This document shows, one piece after another, positions 35,889 through 43,860 of a stretch of 60,114 bases of DNA (positions within the stretch are counted from its first letter, which is position 1; each line of letters opens with the position of its first letter). The translations under genes were made by a program, and so were the position numbers. The DNA lies in NCBI GenBank assembly GCA_002320665.1, contig DCKO01000022.1, positions 1-60,114 on the forward strand, written 5' to 3'. The notes under the pieces are model-generated. The model did no database searches. It was not told where the DNA came from and saw only the letters and a list, made by a program, of their open reading frames with translations. The DNA is from Micavibrio sp. UBA1672. GTDB lineage: Bacteria > Pseudomonadota > Alphaproteobacteria > Micavibrionales > Micavibrionaceae.

Positions 35889-36647
35889 CTATCCGAATAA
35901 AGAAAGTTGTTCGGCGTTAATGATTGGTGTGATGGTAATAGGCTTCTTTTCTGGGTCTTTTGATGGTGGATCAAAAAGCCGCCCATGCTTCCCGAAAAAG
36001 TGAATTGCGGCTGGCGTATAAGCCCCTGTGAATGTTTCAAGTGATAAAGAATTACCATGTATGACCTGCGCCGCTATGCCCCGTAATGACAGTTGAATGT
36101 AAAGCATGTGATAGGTCGTGCGGTTTAGCTCTATGGCGTGAACGCTCATACAATCCATCGGATTATATCCTGCCTCCTCTACGCAATCGGCAGCCACTAA
36201 CAGCATACATCCCGCCCCTGCTGCGGGGTCACTTAATGAGAAAAACCCCTTATCCTCGATCAGCTTCGGAATATCAGGCATTTGCATTTTTGTCATGAGT
36301 TTTGCCACATCGTACGGCGTAAAAAACTGCCCGTTTTTGGTATCAAGTGCGCTTATATCGGCGGCTATTTCTCCGAGGAAATCACACCGCGCGTTGATTA
36401 TGGCCTGTGTCGTTAAGTCCATAAGTTCGGGCATAATTCGCACATCGTCCTTATTTTGATATGTACCAACAATCTCCATATAACGGTCTTCCAGTGCATC
36501 CGCTTTTTCCGTATCGGTTTGCGTTCTTTTCGCAATCGCGCAATACGCCATTTCACAAAAGTTTCTGAAATTATCCTGACGGTGTTTTGATCGGTCTATG
36601 CTCTCAAGCACCTTGATAAAGTCTTTTTTGAGGTCTTCTTTTTTCAT
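35889..36647 (-). CDS. N6-adenine methyltransferase-like protein lacking the catalytic NPPY
   Basis: ATG 36647 follows AGGAG. The 252-residue protein has FFTPYDVAKLMTKM and SLSDPAAGAGCMLL, the FxPxxV and SAM-binding motif I of type I restriction M subunits and other N6-methyltransferases. It also has an ELN acidic region. The catalytic (N/D)PPY/F motif expected after HGNSL is not visible; only DPPS occurs near the end. It may bind SAM or DNA without methylating, or carry an altered motif. It sits in the leftward backbone operon. Confidence 0.75.
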   Translation of the reverse strand: MKKEDLKKDFIKVLESIDRSKHRQDNFRNFCEMAYCAIAKRTQTDTEKADALEDRYMEIVGTYQNKDDVRIMPELMDLTTQAIINARCDFLGEIAADISALDTKNGQFFTPYDVAKLMTKMQMPDIPKLIEDKGFFSLSDPAAGAGCMLLVAADCVEEAGYNPMDCMSVHAIELNRTTYHMLYIQLSLRGIAAQVIHGNSLSLETFTGAYTPAAIHFFGKHGRLFDPPSKDPEKKPITITPIINAEQLSLFG

Positions 36648-36666
36648 AGTTTTGGCTCTCCTACTC

Positions 36667-36966
36667 TTAATAAGAGCCGCAACCGGCAGGACAGCACCCA
36701 AGCTCAATATCATGCTGGCAATAACCATCTGGATAAGCGTCCTCTTCCGCTTTTGCCAATGCTGCATAATGTTTTTCTTCGGCGCGTTCTATCATGTGAT
36801 AACGATAGAAAGACTCTGCAACGCCAAGTGTAGAGCTATCTTTTAGCTCTAAAGAAAAATAGGTTTCGTTCGCCATAAAATCGAAATACTCAGAAAATGA
36901 GCTATCCATTTTCCTGTAATATTCTTTGACTTTTTCTGCGTTTCCATGTGTCTGTGTTGTTGCCAT
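36667..36966 (-). CDS. Hypothetical protein with a Cys-rich C-terminus
   Basis: The 99-residue protein has a charged helical body (KVKEYYRKMDSSFSEYFDFM) and ends HDIELGCCPAGCGSY, a cluster of cysteines that could bind metal. It precedes the methyltransferase-like gene by 19 bp on the same strand. The function is unknown. Confidence 0.6.
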   Translation of the reverse strand: MATTQTHGNAEKVKEYYRKMDSSFSEYFDFMANETYFSLELKDSSTLGVAESFYRYHMIERAEEKHYAALAKAEEDAYPDGYCQHDIELGCCPAGCGSY

Positions 36967-37280
36967 TTTAAGCTCCTAAATAAATTAAAGGCTGTGTTCA
37001 GGTTCGCCTGAACACTTGCCCTACGGCGAGTGTGGGGAGGTAAGCGCAAGGGCGATTTTTAGTATTTTGGAGCGAAGCGTCCGCGAGGAATTGACCGCGC
37101 AGCGGGCAAGGGGAAAATACGTTAAGAAAATCGGGAGCGGCAGCGACTTTACCCTTGCGCGCGCCAGGGGCAACCGCCCCTTAGCCAAGCGAAGCGCGGA
37201 GAAACCTGAAAAAGACATTTTGAAAAAATGGTAATATTATAAGGCTTGAAGATCCTCCGCACGCGAATGACTGCGAATAT
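36967..37280. other. GC-rich non-coding block with hairpins
   Basis: No convincing gene is seen. A perfect hairpin lies at 36994-37015 (GTGTTCAGG, loop TTCG, CCTGAACAC). It is followed by CACTTGCC and GGCGAGTG, which pair with one wobble (37012-37031). A similar CTTGCC/GGCGAG arrangement appears at about 40798-40813. The rest is GC-rich with short open frames on both strands. It may be leader RNA, a protein-binding site or remnant DNA. Confidence 0.4.
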
Positions 37281-37460
37281 TCAACAAACCGATACGCCGA
37301 GGTTTTTGAGATAGGTTGCTTTGATGCGCCCACCCTCGTCTTTCACAAGAATGCAGTTCGCCTTTGATTTTGAGCGCTGTAAAATCCGCATGGCATCGCT
37401 GAAACTGGATACCAGCATTTGATGTTCCTGATTGCCGAAAAACCCTGTGAGCCTATACAT
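37281..37460 (-). CDS. Small hypothetical protein (59 residues)
   Basis: ATG 37460 is preceded by AGGAG at a 6-base distance. The translation starts MYRLTGFFGNQEHQMLVSSF and continues FSDAMRILQRSKSK and LVKDEGGRIKATYLK. It has the look of a small soluble plasmid protein. No family is recognised. Confidence 0.6.
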   Translation of the reverse strand: MYRLTGFFGNQEHQMLVSSFSDAMRILQRSKSKANCILVKDEGGRIKATYLKNLGVSVC

Positions 37461-37637
37461 CTTAATCTCCTTTTGTTTTCCAATCGGCCAAAATCAGGAA
37501 TTGAAAAGACAAAAGAAAAATAGGAACCGCCGTACCGCATTTTTATTGCAGGCTTTTCAAGGCGTGATTTAGATTGAAAACTCTAAAAAGGGATTTAAAG
37601 GGGCGGCGGGGTTTTTCGGCCTGAATGGACGATCTGG

Positions 37638-38159
37638 CTATCCATCCATTTTGCCGAAAATGCTATTGGCAAGGGTCTGAATGCTAAAAGTCTGCTTTGG
37701 CCGAGCATCGAGCAAAAGCTTCAAAAGCCGATCACCGCTAATCATTTCAATATCAACGCCGCGCGTGATCTCTCGGCTCATTGCCCCTGTGCGGCCTGTA
37801 TGCACGAAAAGCCCCTTCCCTTTGCGCCGTTTGCAAATTTCCGCAAACTCCGTAACATGGGCGGGATTGATATGTTTTCGGTAACGCTTGGCCTGAATCA
37901 GATAATGCTGGTCATTTTTATAGGCGCGTCCGTCAATCCCGCCATCGCCTGTATAGCGTTTGTTTCGGATGATTTTAAAACCGTGTTTTTTCAGCGCGGT
38001 TAAGATCATTTCCTCGAACACAAAAGCGTTCAGGCCGCGCAGATAATAAAACTGGTCTTGCGGGGTCTCCAGCTCGGCCAAAGTTTTTAAATATCGCGCG
38101 GCGTTGATGCGGTTGACGACATGCCGTTTTTTCGGAAGAAAATCTTTAAGCATTCTCAC
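37638..38159 (-). CDS. Mrr-like restriction endonuclease-fold protein
   Basis: The 173-residue protein has TGDGGIDGRAY followed by YLIQAKRYRKHI, the D...QxK core of the Mrr_cat PD-(D/E)xK fold. It then has a conserved GKGLFVHTGRTGAMSRE segment. Mrr proteins cut modified foreign DNA. It lacks the N-terminal winged helix of full Mrr, but similar short forms exist. It overlaps the higA stop by 4 bp, so it is co-transcribed with the HigBA module and may be a defence cargo gene. Confidence 0.8.
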   Translation of the reverse strand: MRMLKDFLPKKRHVVNRINAARYLKTLAELETPQDQFYYLRGLNAFVFEEMILTALKKHGFKIIRNKRYTGDGGIDGRAYKNDQHYLIQAKRYRKHINPAHVTEFAEICKRRKGKGLFVHTGRTGAMSREITRGVDIEMISGDRLLKLLLDARPKQTFSIQTLANSIFGKMDG

Positions 38160-38461
38160 ACATAGCTGCTGATATTATCCGCAATGCTTTTCTTTTGCGG
38201 GTCGCTGCTATAGCTTTGCTCTACCTGAAACACATCATATTGTGTTTGCAGATTCAGCCAGAATTTAGAGCCATTACCGAAAAGCTTGCCGACACGATAC
38301 GCCAGATCGGGCGTAATCGGGTTTTTCCCTTGCACAACGCGGTAAAGATGCTGCTTGCTCACAGACAAAATTCCTGCCGCCTTGGGAACACTTAGTTCTA
38401 TGGCTTTCAAATTTTCTTCAATCATTTTCCCTGGGTGCAGGGGTGCTAATTTTCTCAACAT
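38156..38461 (-). CDS. higA: HigA-type antitoxin (XRE/VapI family)
   Basis: The 101-residue protein begins LAPLHPGKMIEENL, typical of HigA antitoxins. Its helix-turn-helix SVPKAAGILSVSKQHLYRVV spans about 25-45. It follows the toxin gene by 10 bp, the inverted toxin-first order of higBA. ATG 38461 is chosen because GAGG lies just upstream. Confidence 0.92.
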   Translation of the reverse strand: MLRKLAPLHPGKMIEENLKAIELSVPKAAGILSVSKQHLYRVVQGKNPITPDLAYRVGKLFGNGSKFWLNLQTQYDVFQVEQSYSSDPQKKSIADNISSYV

Positions 38462-38471
38462 AGTGACCTCC

Positions 38472-38750
38472 TTAATGGTAATCTTCCAAATCAATCTTGC
38501 GAGCTTCGCCCTTCTCCCATTCAAACGTAATGCGATAATTTCCGCTTACGCGCATGGAATAGCGTTTAGGGTTAAAACCCTGTAACGCATGAAACCGAAA
38601 CATCGGCAAATTTAACTCTTCCAGTGTTTCTGCAACATCCAAAGCATCCAGTATCATTGTAATGCGCTCTACCTGATCTTGCCGAACACCTTGAACCTTG
38701 CCTTCTGTGTAGAGTTTTTTAAGCCCTTTATGCTTAAAACTTTCAATCAT
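38472..38750 (-). CDS. higB: HigB/RelE-family toxin
   Basis: The 92-residue protein begins MIESFKHKGLKKLYTEG and ends in YRITFEWEKGEARKIDLEDYH, the RelE/HigB fold of ribosome-dependent mRNA interferases. It is the first gene of the leftward higBA module, whose operator-like palindromes lie just upstream. Confidence 0.93.
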   Translation of the reverse strand: MIESFKHKGLKKLYTEGKVQGVRQDQVERITMILDALDVAETLEELNLPMFRFHALQGFNPKRYSMRVSGNYRITFEWEKGEARKIDLEDYH

Positions 38751-38777
38751 ACTTAACGCTTTCTGTTATCTATAATA

Positions 38778-38829
38778 GTAACATATCATGTTACCATGTC
38801 AATTAAAAAGTAACATTTATTGTTACTTT
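38778..38829. promoter_or_regulatory. higBA operator palindromes / terminator of the upstream gene
   Basis: Two palindromes share the TAACA core. One is GTAACAT-ATC-ATGTTAC at 38778-38794. The other is AAAGTAACA-TTTAT-TGTTACTTT at 38807-38829. The first fits a HigA operator. On the minus strand the second is followed by T5 and could also terminate the gene ending at 38823, so it may have both roles. Confidence 0.6.
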
Positions 38830-39068
38830 TCTTCATCTTCTGCAAACAAATCATGTTGCTTGCCAAGGTCGATTGTGACGCGGATCGGATAGACGCGGTA
38901 TGTGTAGGTTTCCTCATCGACGGGTGGGTTATACCGCCGCATGAGGGTTTCCGCTTCCTCTTTTGTGGGCTTGATCGTGGCATAGAGCATATTCAGGCGA
39001 TGATCGAAAGCTGCAAAGGCTTCAATTTCCTTGATATTGTCCTGTTTTTTGCTCTTTTTCCTGCTCAT
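38823..39068 (-). CDS. Hypothetical plasmid protein
   Basis: The 81-residue protein contains IEAFAAFDHRLNMLYATIKP and YRVYPIRVTIDLGKQHDLF. It is soluble, with a basic start. It lies 37 bp downstream of another small backbone gene and ends in the palindrome at 38807. No family is recognised. Confidence 0.6.
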   Translation of the reverse strand: MSRKKSKKQDNIKEIEAFAAFDHRLNMLYATIKPTKEEAETLMRRYNPPVDEETYTYRVYPIRVTIDLGKQHDLFAEDEEK

Positions 39069-39105
39069 AACATGCCATTTCTATCATCACACACTAAAGA
39101 ATTGC

Positions 39106-39285
39106 TTAATATCCGAGCCACCGCAAAACGGCTTGCGCATCATACAAACCATTGGCTTTTGGCTGAATTTCTGCGTCAAAAGTCATAAGGATACTTTCAT
39201 CATCGAGCTGGTGCTTTTTAAGCTCCTGCAATGCCCGCGTTCTGGTGATCTGCTCCCCTTCGGCGGAATCGTAATAGGTATCCAT
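39106..39285 (-). CDS. Small hypothetical protein (59 residues)
   Basis: The ATG at 39285 follows GGATAGAGGATAG. The frame starts MDTYYDSAEGEQITRTRALQ and ends NGLYDAQAVLRWLGY. It starts 5 bp after the primase gene stop, so it is part of that operon. The opening resembles short plasmid proteins encoded next to primases; the function is unknown. Confidence 0.65.
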   Translation of the reverse strand: MDTYYDSAEGEQITRTRALQELKKHQLDDESILMTFDAEIQPKANGLYDAQAVLRWLGY

Positions 39286-39290
39286 TGTTT

Positions 39291-40208
39291 CTATCCTCTA
39301 TCCTTCAAAACATTATTCCAGTCCTGCCCCTCGGTTTCTGGGCTATGACAGACAATTTCACCCGAAAACCCGCACTTTTCCAGTATAGTTTTGATTTTCT
39401 GGGTTAAACGCTCCCCGCCTTGGTCATTATCCATTGCAAGAATAACGGTTTTCAGATTGCGGAAGCCTTGAACACATGATTTTAAAATCTCTTCCTGCTC
39501 TGGTGACATGCCGCCGCCGGTCGCAGCATAAACGGATGTTTCGTTTGTAAACAATATGGAATAGCTCACAACGTCTATAACGGCTTCCCCGATCACAAGC
39601 GTATCATCCCCCTGCTTGCAGTTTGAACGCCAGAATGTCTTTTCGCTCCCGCGCACAAACAAGGCTTTGTCTGCGTTTTTAAGCTCAAGGCCGCAAATAT
39701 CCTTGCCGTTATAATGCGGAAACGCCACATTGCCGTAACGATCTGCATAAATGCGCCCTGCAAAACGCGGGGATGATAAAACAGCCTGTGATAGCCCCCT
39801 GCCCTCAAGATAAGTATGGTTTTTTACGGCGCGGCATTTTTTGAAGATTTTAGCTACACGCGCGGGATCGTATTCCTGTTCTTCTACCTCGCGCACATAA
39901 CTTTTGGCTTGCGGCAAAGATACGCCGCCGCCAATCCAGCTTTGCAATTCTGCGCCAACTTCGGGCAGGCTTTTGCCTGTGCGGTTTAGAACAAAGTTAA
40001 TGATTGTGCCATTGTCACGATCATCAACGGGTGAGAAGTAAACCCAAACCGCATTTCGCTTTGAAATAATGACCGTATCGCACCCATTTTTCATTTTAAC
40101 GGATGCTTTTGTGCTGTTCTTACGATCAATTTCATAGCCCATAGTGGCTGCATACTGTGTCAGGTTAATCTCGGACTTAAACCGCGCAAAATCATATTTC
40201 TGTGTCAT
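39291..40208 (-). CDS. TOPRIM-domain primase-like protein (DUF3991/TOPRIM)
   Basis: The 305-residue protein has an N-terminal region (about 1-100) with VIISKRNAVWVYFSP and NGTIINFVLNRTGKSL, typical of DUF3991-type plasmid primases. A TOPRIM domain follows, with Glu in LVIGEAVIDVVSY and the DxD pair in VILAMDNDQGGERL. It probably primes the transferred strand or plasmid replication. It lacks a CHC2 zinc finger. Confidence 0.85.
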   Translation of the reverse strand: MTQKYDFARFKSEINLTQYAATMGYEIDRKNSTKASVKMKNGCDTVIISKRNAVWVYFSPVDDRDNGTIINFVLNRTGKSLPEVGAELQSWIGGGVSLPQAKSYVREVEEQEYDPARVAKIFKKCRAVKNHTYLEGRGLSQAVLSSPRFAGRIYADRYGNVAFPHYNGKDICGLELKNADKALFVRGSEKTFWRSNCKQGDDTLVIGEAVIDVVSYSILFTNETSVYAATGGGMSPEQEEILKSCVQGFRNLKTVILAMDNDQGGERLTQKIKTILEKCGFSGEIVCHSPETEGQDWNNVLKDRG

Positions 40209-40211
40209 GGC

Positions 40212-40346
40212 TTAAACCTCCATCAAGGCATAAAGAAAGATGTAAAGGGCATAGATACAGGCCATACAGCCTGTAAATGCTGCACCATCCCGCAAAAACA
40301 GCCAGAACCCGCCATAGTTTTCGATGATTTCGATATATTTTTGCAT
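40212..40346 (-). CDS. Very small membrane protein (44 residues)
   Basis: ATG 40346 is preceded by GGAGTGGAGAG. The protein MQKYIEIIENYGGFWLFLRD continues into one hydrophobic helix (about 24-43). It lies 3 bp upstream of the primase gene and 14 bp downstream of the DUF6876-like gene. The strong ribosome site and tight packing support it. Confidence 0.5.
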   Translation of the reverse strand: MQKYIEIIENYGGFWLFLRDGAAFTGCMACIYALYIFLYALMEV

Positions 40347-40360
40347 TGCTCTCCACTCCC

Positions 40361-40759
40361 CTAATATTCACTTGGCAAAAGCAAGACATTGCCTGTGAAA
40401 TACAGTGTGATTTTCTTCAGCGGAAAATCCGTAAAATTGATCTTTTCCTCATGCTGCCAGTTGTAATCACCATCATGGCAGGTGAGATTTGCACCGCCTG
40501 TTTCCAAAAGTTCCAATATCCAGACCTGAAATTCTTGTTCGGGAAGATTGATATTCTCGTATTGCGCCGCAAAGATTTTATCAATGAGCCAATATGCCCC
40601 GCCCTGCTCTGCCACATGCTGCACACCATCTGTATAAAGATACCGTCTAAACAAAGGGTGACGATGCCACACTTCCGTACCCGTAAATTGTTGTAAATCC
40701 TGCTCGCGCAGCGTGTTACGATGATTGCCGTTATCTGATGAGTTTTGTTGATTAAGCAT
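40361..40759 (-). CDS. DUF6876-like plasmid protein
   Basis: The 132-residue protein contains LQQFTGTEVWHRHPLFRRYL and GGAYWLIDKIFAAQYE, the hallmark of the DUF6876 family found on plasmids and phages. No activity is established. It heads the primase group, after a long non-coding structured region. Confidence 0.8.
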   Translation of the reverse strand: MLNQQNSSDNGNHRNTLREQDLQQFTGTEVWHRHPLFRRYLYTDGVQHVAEQGGAYWLIDKIFAAQYENINLPEQEFQVWILELLETGGANLTCHDGDYNWQHEEKINFTDFPLKKITLYFTGNVLLLPSEY

Positions 40760-40828
40760 TGATCTATCCTTTCTCTTTTGACCCGTTCGCTTGAAACCTT
40801 GCCAAGCGGCGAGCGTCCGAAAAAAATC

Positions 40829-40861
40829 AAAAAAAGACCGCCCTGGATTTATTCAGGGCGG
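40829..40861 (-). terminator. Intrinsic terminator on the minus strand
   Basis: CCGCCCTG at 40838-40845 pairs perfectly with CAGGGCGG at 40854-40861. On the minus strand the stem is followed by T7 (40829-40835). It ends transcripts coming from the par genes or from the structured region 40862-41255. Confidence 0.88.
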
Positions 40862-41255
40862 ACAAAATCGGACGTTCGATCAAAATTCAGGAATTTGTAA
40901 AGTGTCTTCTCGGGAGACCGTTAGAAAATGGCAGCGGCACACTTGCCGCGCCCCATTTGCTTACGGCGGAAGATGCTTTACAAACAGCGGCAGCGTTCCT
41001 GATTTTGATGTAAGCTGGTAAGGGGTTTCCAAGCATCGGTAGAGCACTCATAACGTATCGCGGTAGCGATGCTATATTAAACATATAACAGCCCCCTACT
41101 CCCAATAATCACTTTTGATAAAAATGCGTTACGGATCGTGACCTTTGGCCGAAACTCGCACCGCGAGGTTCGGGGAGCTTATTGTGCGGGCGGGGTTATC
41201 CCGTCCGGACGATTAGCGAGTAGAGTCGGGCCGGTTGATTAAACCGGCAACGCCC
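40862..41255 (-). ncRNA. Candidate structured 3' region or small RNA
   Basis: This 394-bp gap has no convincing ORF but is GC-rich and full of complementary segments. Examples are ACCGGTT... pairs near 41230-41245, GCATCGGTAG / GCGATGC near 41032-41070 and ACTCGC/GCGAGT repeats near 41154-41222. It is bounded on the left by a minus-strand terminator. It could be the par operon 3' end or an independent plasmid RNA. Confidence 0.35.
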
Positions 41256-41534
41256 CTATTCCAAAGGAACACCGTATTTTTCAAGAAGAAGAGAAATTGC
41301 TTCTTCGGCTAATTCGGGCGCTTTTTTTCCTTTGGCCATTTTTTGTTCAAAAACCAAACGATCAAAACTTCTGGAATATGATTCCTGAATATAAAACCCT
41401 TTAGTTGCTCTAGGTGGCTCCTGCTCTCTTTTTTTGACAAGCACAGGCGCATGAGAATTAGCCGTTACGCCTTTCACTGCCTGCTCTTCTGCTCTTTCAT
41501 CTTCTTCATCCATCCAATCGGCATTACGCGACAT
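41256..41534 (-). CDS. Small partner of ParA (ParG/CopG-like, tentative)
   Basis: The 92-residue protein has a disordered acidic N-terminus and a C-terminal segment FYIQESYSRSFDRLVFEQKM followed by a helix, compatible with a ribbon-helix-helix centromere-binding protein. It overlaps parA by 11 bp. The position and size fit a type Ib ParG-like adaptor that binds the AT-rich repeats upstream of parA. Confidence 0.65.
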   Translation of the reverse strand: MSRNADWMDEEDERAEEQAVKGVTANSHAPVLVKKREQEPPRATKGFYIQESYSRSFDRLVFEQKMAKGKKAPELAEEAISLLLEKYGVPLE

Positions 41535-42135
41535 CTTTCATTCCCCCTTCTTCTTCCAGCATCCCCGTGAAGATTGCACCTAAAATTTGCAAAAACTCTC
41601 TTCTTCTTTCCTTAACCTTATAGGCACGATCCATAGAAGGATCAAAAATACTCACCAGATCAGAATCCGCACGACTAAAAACACCACTGGAAGGGATTTC
41701 AAAAGCCCCCTTCTCGATCAGTCTTTTAGCCGTAGCGATTTCATCAGCCCTTTGGTGACTGGTATCGGTAACAACGGTTATAACCTGTTTCCCCTGCGCC
41801 TCTGCTCTTTTCTTTGCGTCCGCATAAGTCTTGTACTGACTACGCGCAGGCTTAACGGGCATAAGTATGATTTTGCCTTTCGGCACTTCCCAATCACTAG
41901 CTTGGTGGTCAATGATAACCAAGTTAGCGTCGGGTTTTTCATCAGGGACTTTTGAAACGACATCAAAAGGCAATTTTCCGCCTTGATGATAAAGTGTTGC
42001 AGTTCCCTGCGGGTCTTGACAAATCACAAGCGGCTTCAATTTAATCTCAACCGCCGCTGCCGCGAGATTAACGGCAATCATAGACTTGCCCTGCCCCCCT
42101 TTTGGATTCCATATATTCACAAGCTTAAAACTCAT
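41524..42135 (-). CDS. parA: ParA-type partition ATPase
   Basis: The 203-residue protein has the deviant Walker A NPKGGQGKSMIAVNLA and Walker B LVIIDHQASDWE, as in short type Ib ParA/Soj-like ATPases. It moves plasmid copies by cycling on the nucleoid. AGGAGG lies 9 bp upstream of the start. It pairs with the small downstream protein. Confidence 0.93.
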   Translation of the reverse strand: MSFKLVNIWNPKGGQGKSMIAVNLAAAAVEIKLKPLVICQDPQGTATLYHQGGKLPFDVVSKVPDEKPDANLVIIDHQASDWEVPKGKIILMPVKPARSQYKTYADAKKRAEAQGKQVITVVTDTSHQRADEIATAKRLIEKGAFEIPSSGVFSRADSDLVSIFDPSMDRAYKVKERRREFLQILGAIFTGMLEEEGGMKDVA

Positions 42136-42427
42136 GGCTTTCCTCCTGTCATTGTTAATAGATTTATAGATGAATAACTATAAAGGTCAGAAGCTATAAA
42201 GAAATATAGCTTCTGAATTATAGAACAATAAAATTATAAAGCAATATATTTCTATAAAAATAGACGTATATATCTTTATAGATTCAGACAATTATAGATT
42301 TATATATTTTTAAATATAGAACTATATAGTATATGGTTATAACACCTCATATCTATAGCAATTTATAATTATATTTATATAATATATTATACCTATAAAA
42401 CTCTATAGTTTTATAGGTATTGATGTT
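42136..42427. other. AT-rich repeat region, candidate centromere (par site) and parA promoter
   Basis: This 292-bp gap is extremely AT-rich and repeats TATAGA/TATAAA-type words many times. It includes AGAAGCTATA and TATAGCTTCT (about 42190-42214, 5-base spacer) and a 28-bp palindrome at 42391-42418 with 12-bp arms ACCTATAAAACT and AGTTTTATAGGT. Reiterated short motifs directly upstream of parA are typical of type Ib centromeres. Confidence 0.65.
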
Positions 42428-42664
42428 TTAAGTTTCAGATATTATATGCGCCCTAATACGAAACTCATCACGGCTATAGCCTTCATCGGCTTTCCGTTCT
42501 CCAGCCTGAATTTCTGCTGCAATGTCCGCGAAAAACTCATCAAGCTCAGCTTGCGCTTCTTCTTGACTATCAAACACATGCGGTTTTTCTATGCCATCTT
42601 CGCAAATCGTCCATGTGTTTGTCCACCCGTCACATAAGGTATAATGCTGTACTTCAAATTTCAT
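42428..42664 (-). CDS. Small hypothetical plasmid protein
   Basis: ATG 42664 is chosen; the upstream extension runs through the ardC 3' end and is basic and non-coding in look. The 78-residue protein starts MKFEVQHYTLCDGWTNTWTI and has an acidic helical tail, EAQAELDEFFADIAAEIQAG. Short proteins like this often lie after antirestriction genes on plasmids. The function is unknown. Confidence 0.65.
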   Translation of the reverse strand: MKFEVQHYTLCDGWTNTWTICEDGIEKPHVFDSQEEAQAELDEFFADIAAEIQAGERKADEGYSRDEFRIRAHIISET

Positions 42665-42725
42665 AATCTTTTCTTTCCGATAAAATGTTAAGAGGGCAGG
42701 GGGCGGCGTCCGCCGCCCTCCGCGC

Positions 42726-43601
42726 TTAATTTTCTTTTGTGAATGAGTGGAGATAATCAGCCGCTTTTTGTGCCTGCGAGCTGGCGGCAAAGATAAACTT
42801 CTTATCCTCCTTCAAAGCTTTTAGCCAATGCTGAATATAAAGCGCATGGTCTTCACGCGGGGCAGGGGTCACGCCTGTCGAAACACAAAGCATCGCTGCC
42901 CCGATTTCCGCTATCAACTCTTCAAACGCATAATCCTTACTCGCAAATTTATGGTTCATATCACGATTTAAGCGATGCTTTGCTCCACTCGCATGTGTAA
43001 GTTCATGGAAAGCTGTAGAATAAAAATTCTCGGTGGCACTGCTGTCATTCGTATCTTTGAAAAACTCGGGGTAGGGAAGGTTGATATAATCGCCTTGAAC
43101 GCTGTAATAGGCACCGCCTTCACCATGACGGATTTCAACCCCGCTTGAATCCAGTAGATGATCGGCTGCGGCAATGGCCTGAATATCATTCGGCTCAAAA
43201 TCTTGAAATACCGCTTCATAGCCTTCGACCTGCGCGACATTAAAGACCGTCGAATGCTTTGCAAACATGCGGGTTTGTACGTCCTCGTTATCATCTGACG
43301 GCTCAACCTCGATAGACTTCCAAAATACAACGGGCGCGCCTTTCTCGCCTTTTTTAACTTGTGCGCCTAAATCCTGCCATTGCTTGTAAGTCGCCCATAT
43401 CCCGCTTTGGTATTCCTTCTTAATCTGATACACCCAGAGCAAGGGAACATTGATCCCGTTGTAGTTTTTTTCGGTTCTGGCGTTTTGGGGCAGGGCGGTT
43501 ACACCATGCCACGGCATTTCCAGCTTGCCATTTAACCCATTTTCAAGAGCCTCAATGATTGTATTTGTAACAGTTTCATAGATGTCTGTTTTGTTTTTCA
43601 T
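42726..43601 (-). CDS. ardC: ArdC-like antirestriction protein
   Basis: The 291-residue protein has an N-terminal ssDNA-binding domain (about 1-130; SGIWATYKQWQDLGAQVKKG) and a C-terminal zincin domain with TAFHELTHASGAKHRLNRD (HExxH). ArdC coats incoming single-stranded DNA and blocks host restriction after conjugation. Such genes lie in the leading region. Its upstream leader shares a motif with that of the ParB-like gene. Confidence 0.92.
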   Translation of the reverse strand: MKNKTDIYETVTNTIIEALENGLNGKLEMPWHGVTALPQNARTEKNYNGINVPLLWVYQIKKEYQSGIWATYKQWQDLGAQVKKGEKGAPVVFWKSIEVEPSDDNEDVQTRMFAKHSTVFNVAQVEGYEAVFQDFEPNDIQAIAAADHLLDSSGVEIRHGEGGAYYSVQGDYINLPYPEFFKDTNDSSATENFYSTAFHELTHASGAKHRLNRDMNHKFASKDYAFEELIAEIGAAMLCVSTGVTPAPREDHALYIQHWLKALKEDKKFIFAASSQAQKAADYLHSFTKEN

Positions 43602-43660
43602 GATCGCTTTTCCTTTTTAAAATATGCGTTGCACTTCTTTTCCTAGAAGTGACGCAAAAA
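43602..43660 (-). promoter_or_regulatory. ardC leader with hairpin and shared AGGAAAAGAAGTGC motif
   Basis: On the minus strand CACTTC and GAAGTG flank TAGGAAAA, making a hairpin, and the word AGGAAAAGAAGTGC recurs in the leader of the ParB-like gene (about 45706-45722). The shared word suggests common control, possibly a leading-region promoter element. Confidence 0.4.
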
Positions 43661-43806
43661 GCGTCATTCAAAGCGGGGGGAGGGCATCCAGACCCGAACA
43701 GGCCGAGGGGGATCACCCGAATTTCGCAAGAAATTTGGGGATACGGCCTGTGAGATGAAATGAGCGTGAGCGAAGGTCTTGATGACCGGCCCGAAGGGGG
43801 CTAAAC

Positions 43807-43838
43807 AAAAAACCACGCGGGAAGGAAAACCCGCGTGG
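43807..43838 (-). terminator. Intrinsic terminator after the ParB-like gene
   Basis: CCACGCGGG at 43813-43821 pairs perfectly with CCCGCGTGG at 43830-43838. T6 follows on the minus strand (43807-43812). It lies 22 bp beyond the ParB-like stop and separates that gene from ardC. Confidence 0.93.
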
Positions 43839-43860
43839 CGACTGATAGGGCAGGGAAGTC

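Noticed and set aside
37016..37234. Open frames on both strands in the GC-rich block
   Set aside because: They are complementary shadows rich in Arg and Leu, without ribosome sites or recognisable motifs; the stretch is better read as non-coding.
42136..42427. CRISPR array
   Set aside because: The repeats are short, irregular and AT-rich with no uniform spacers, and no cas genes occur.
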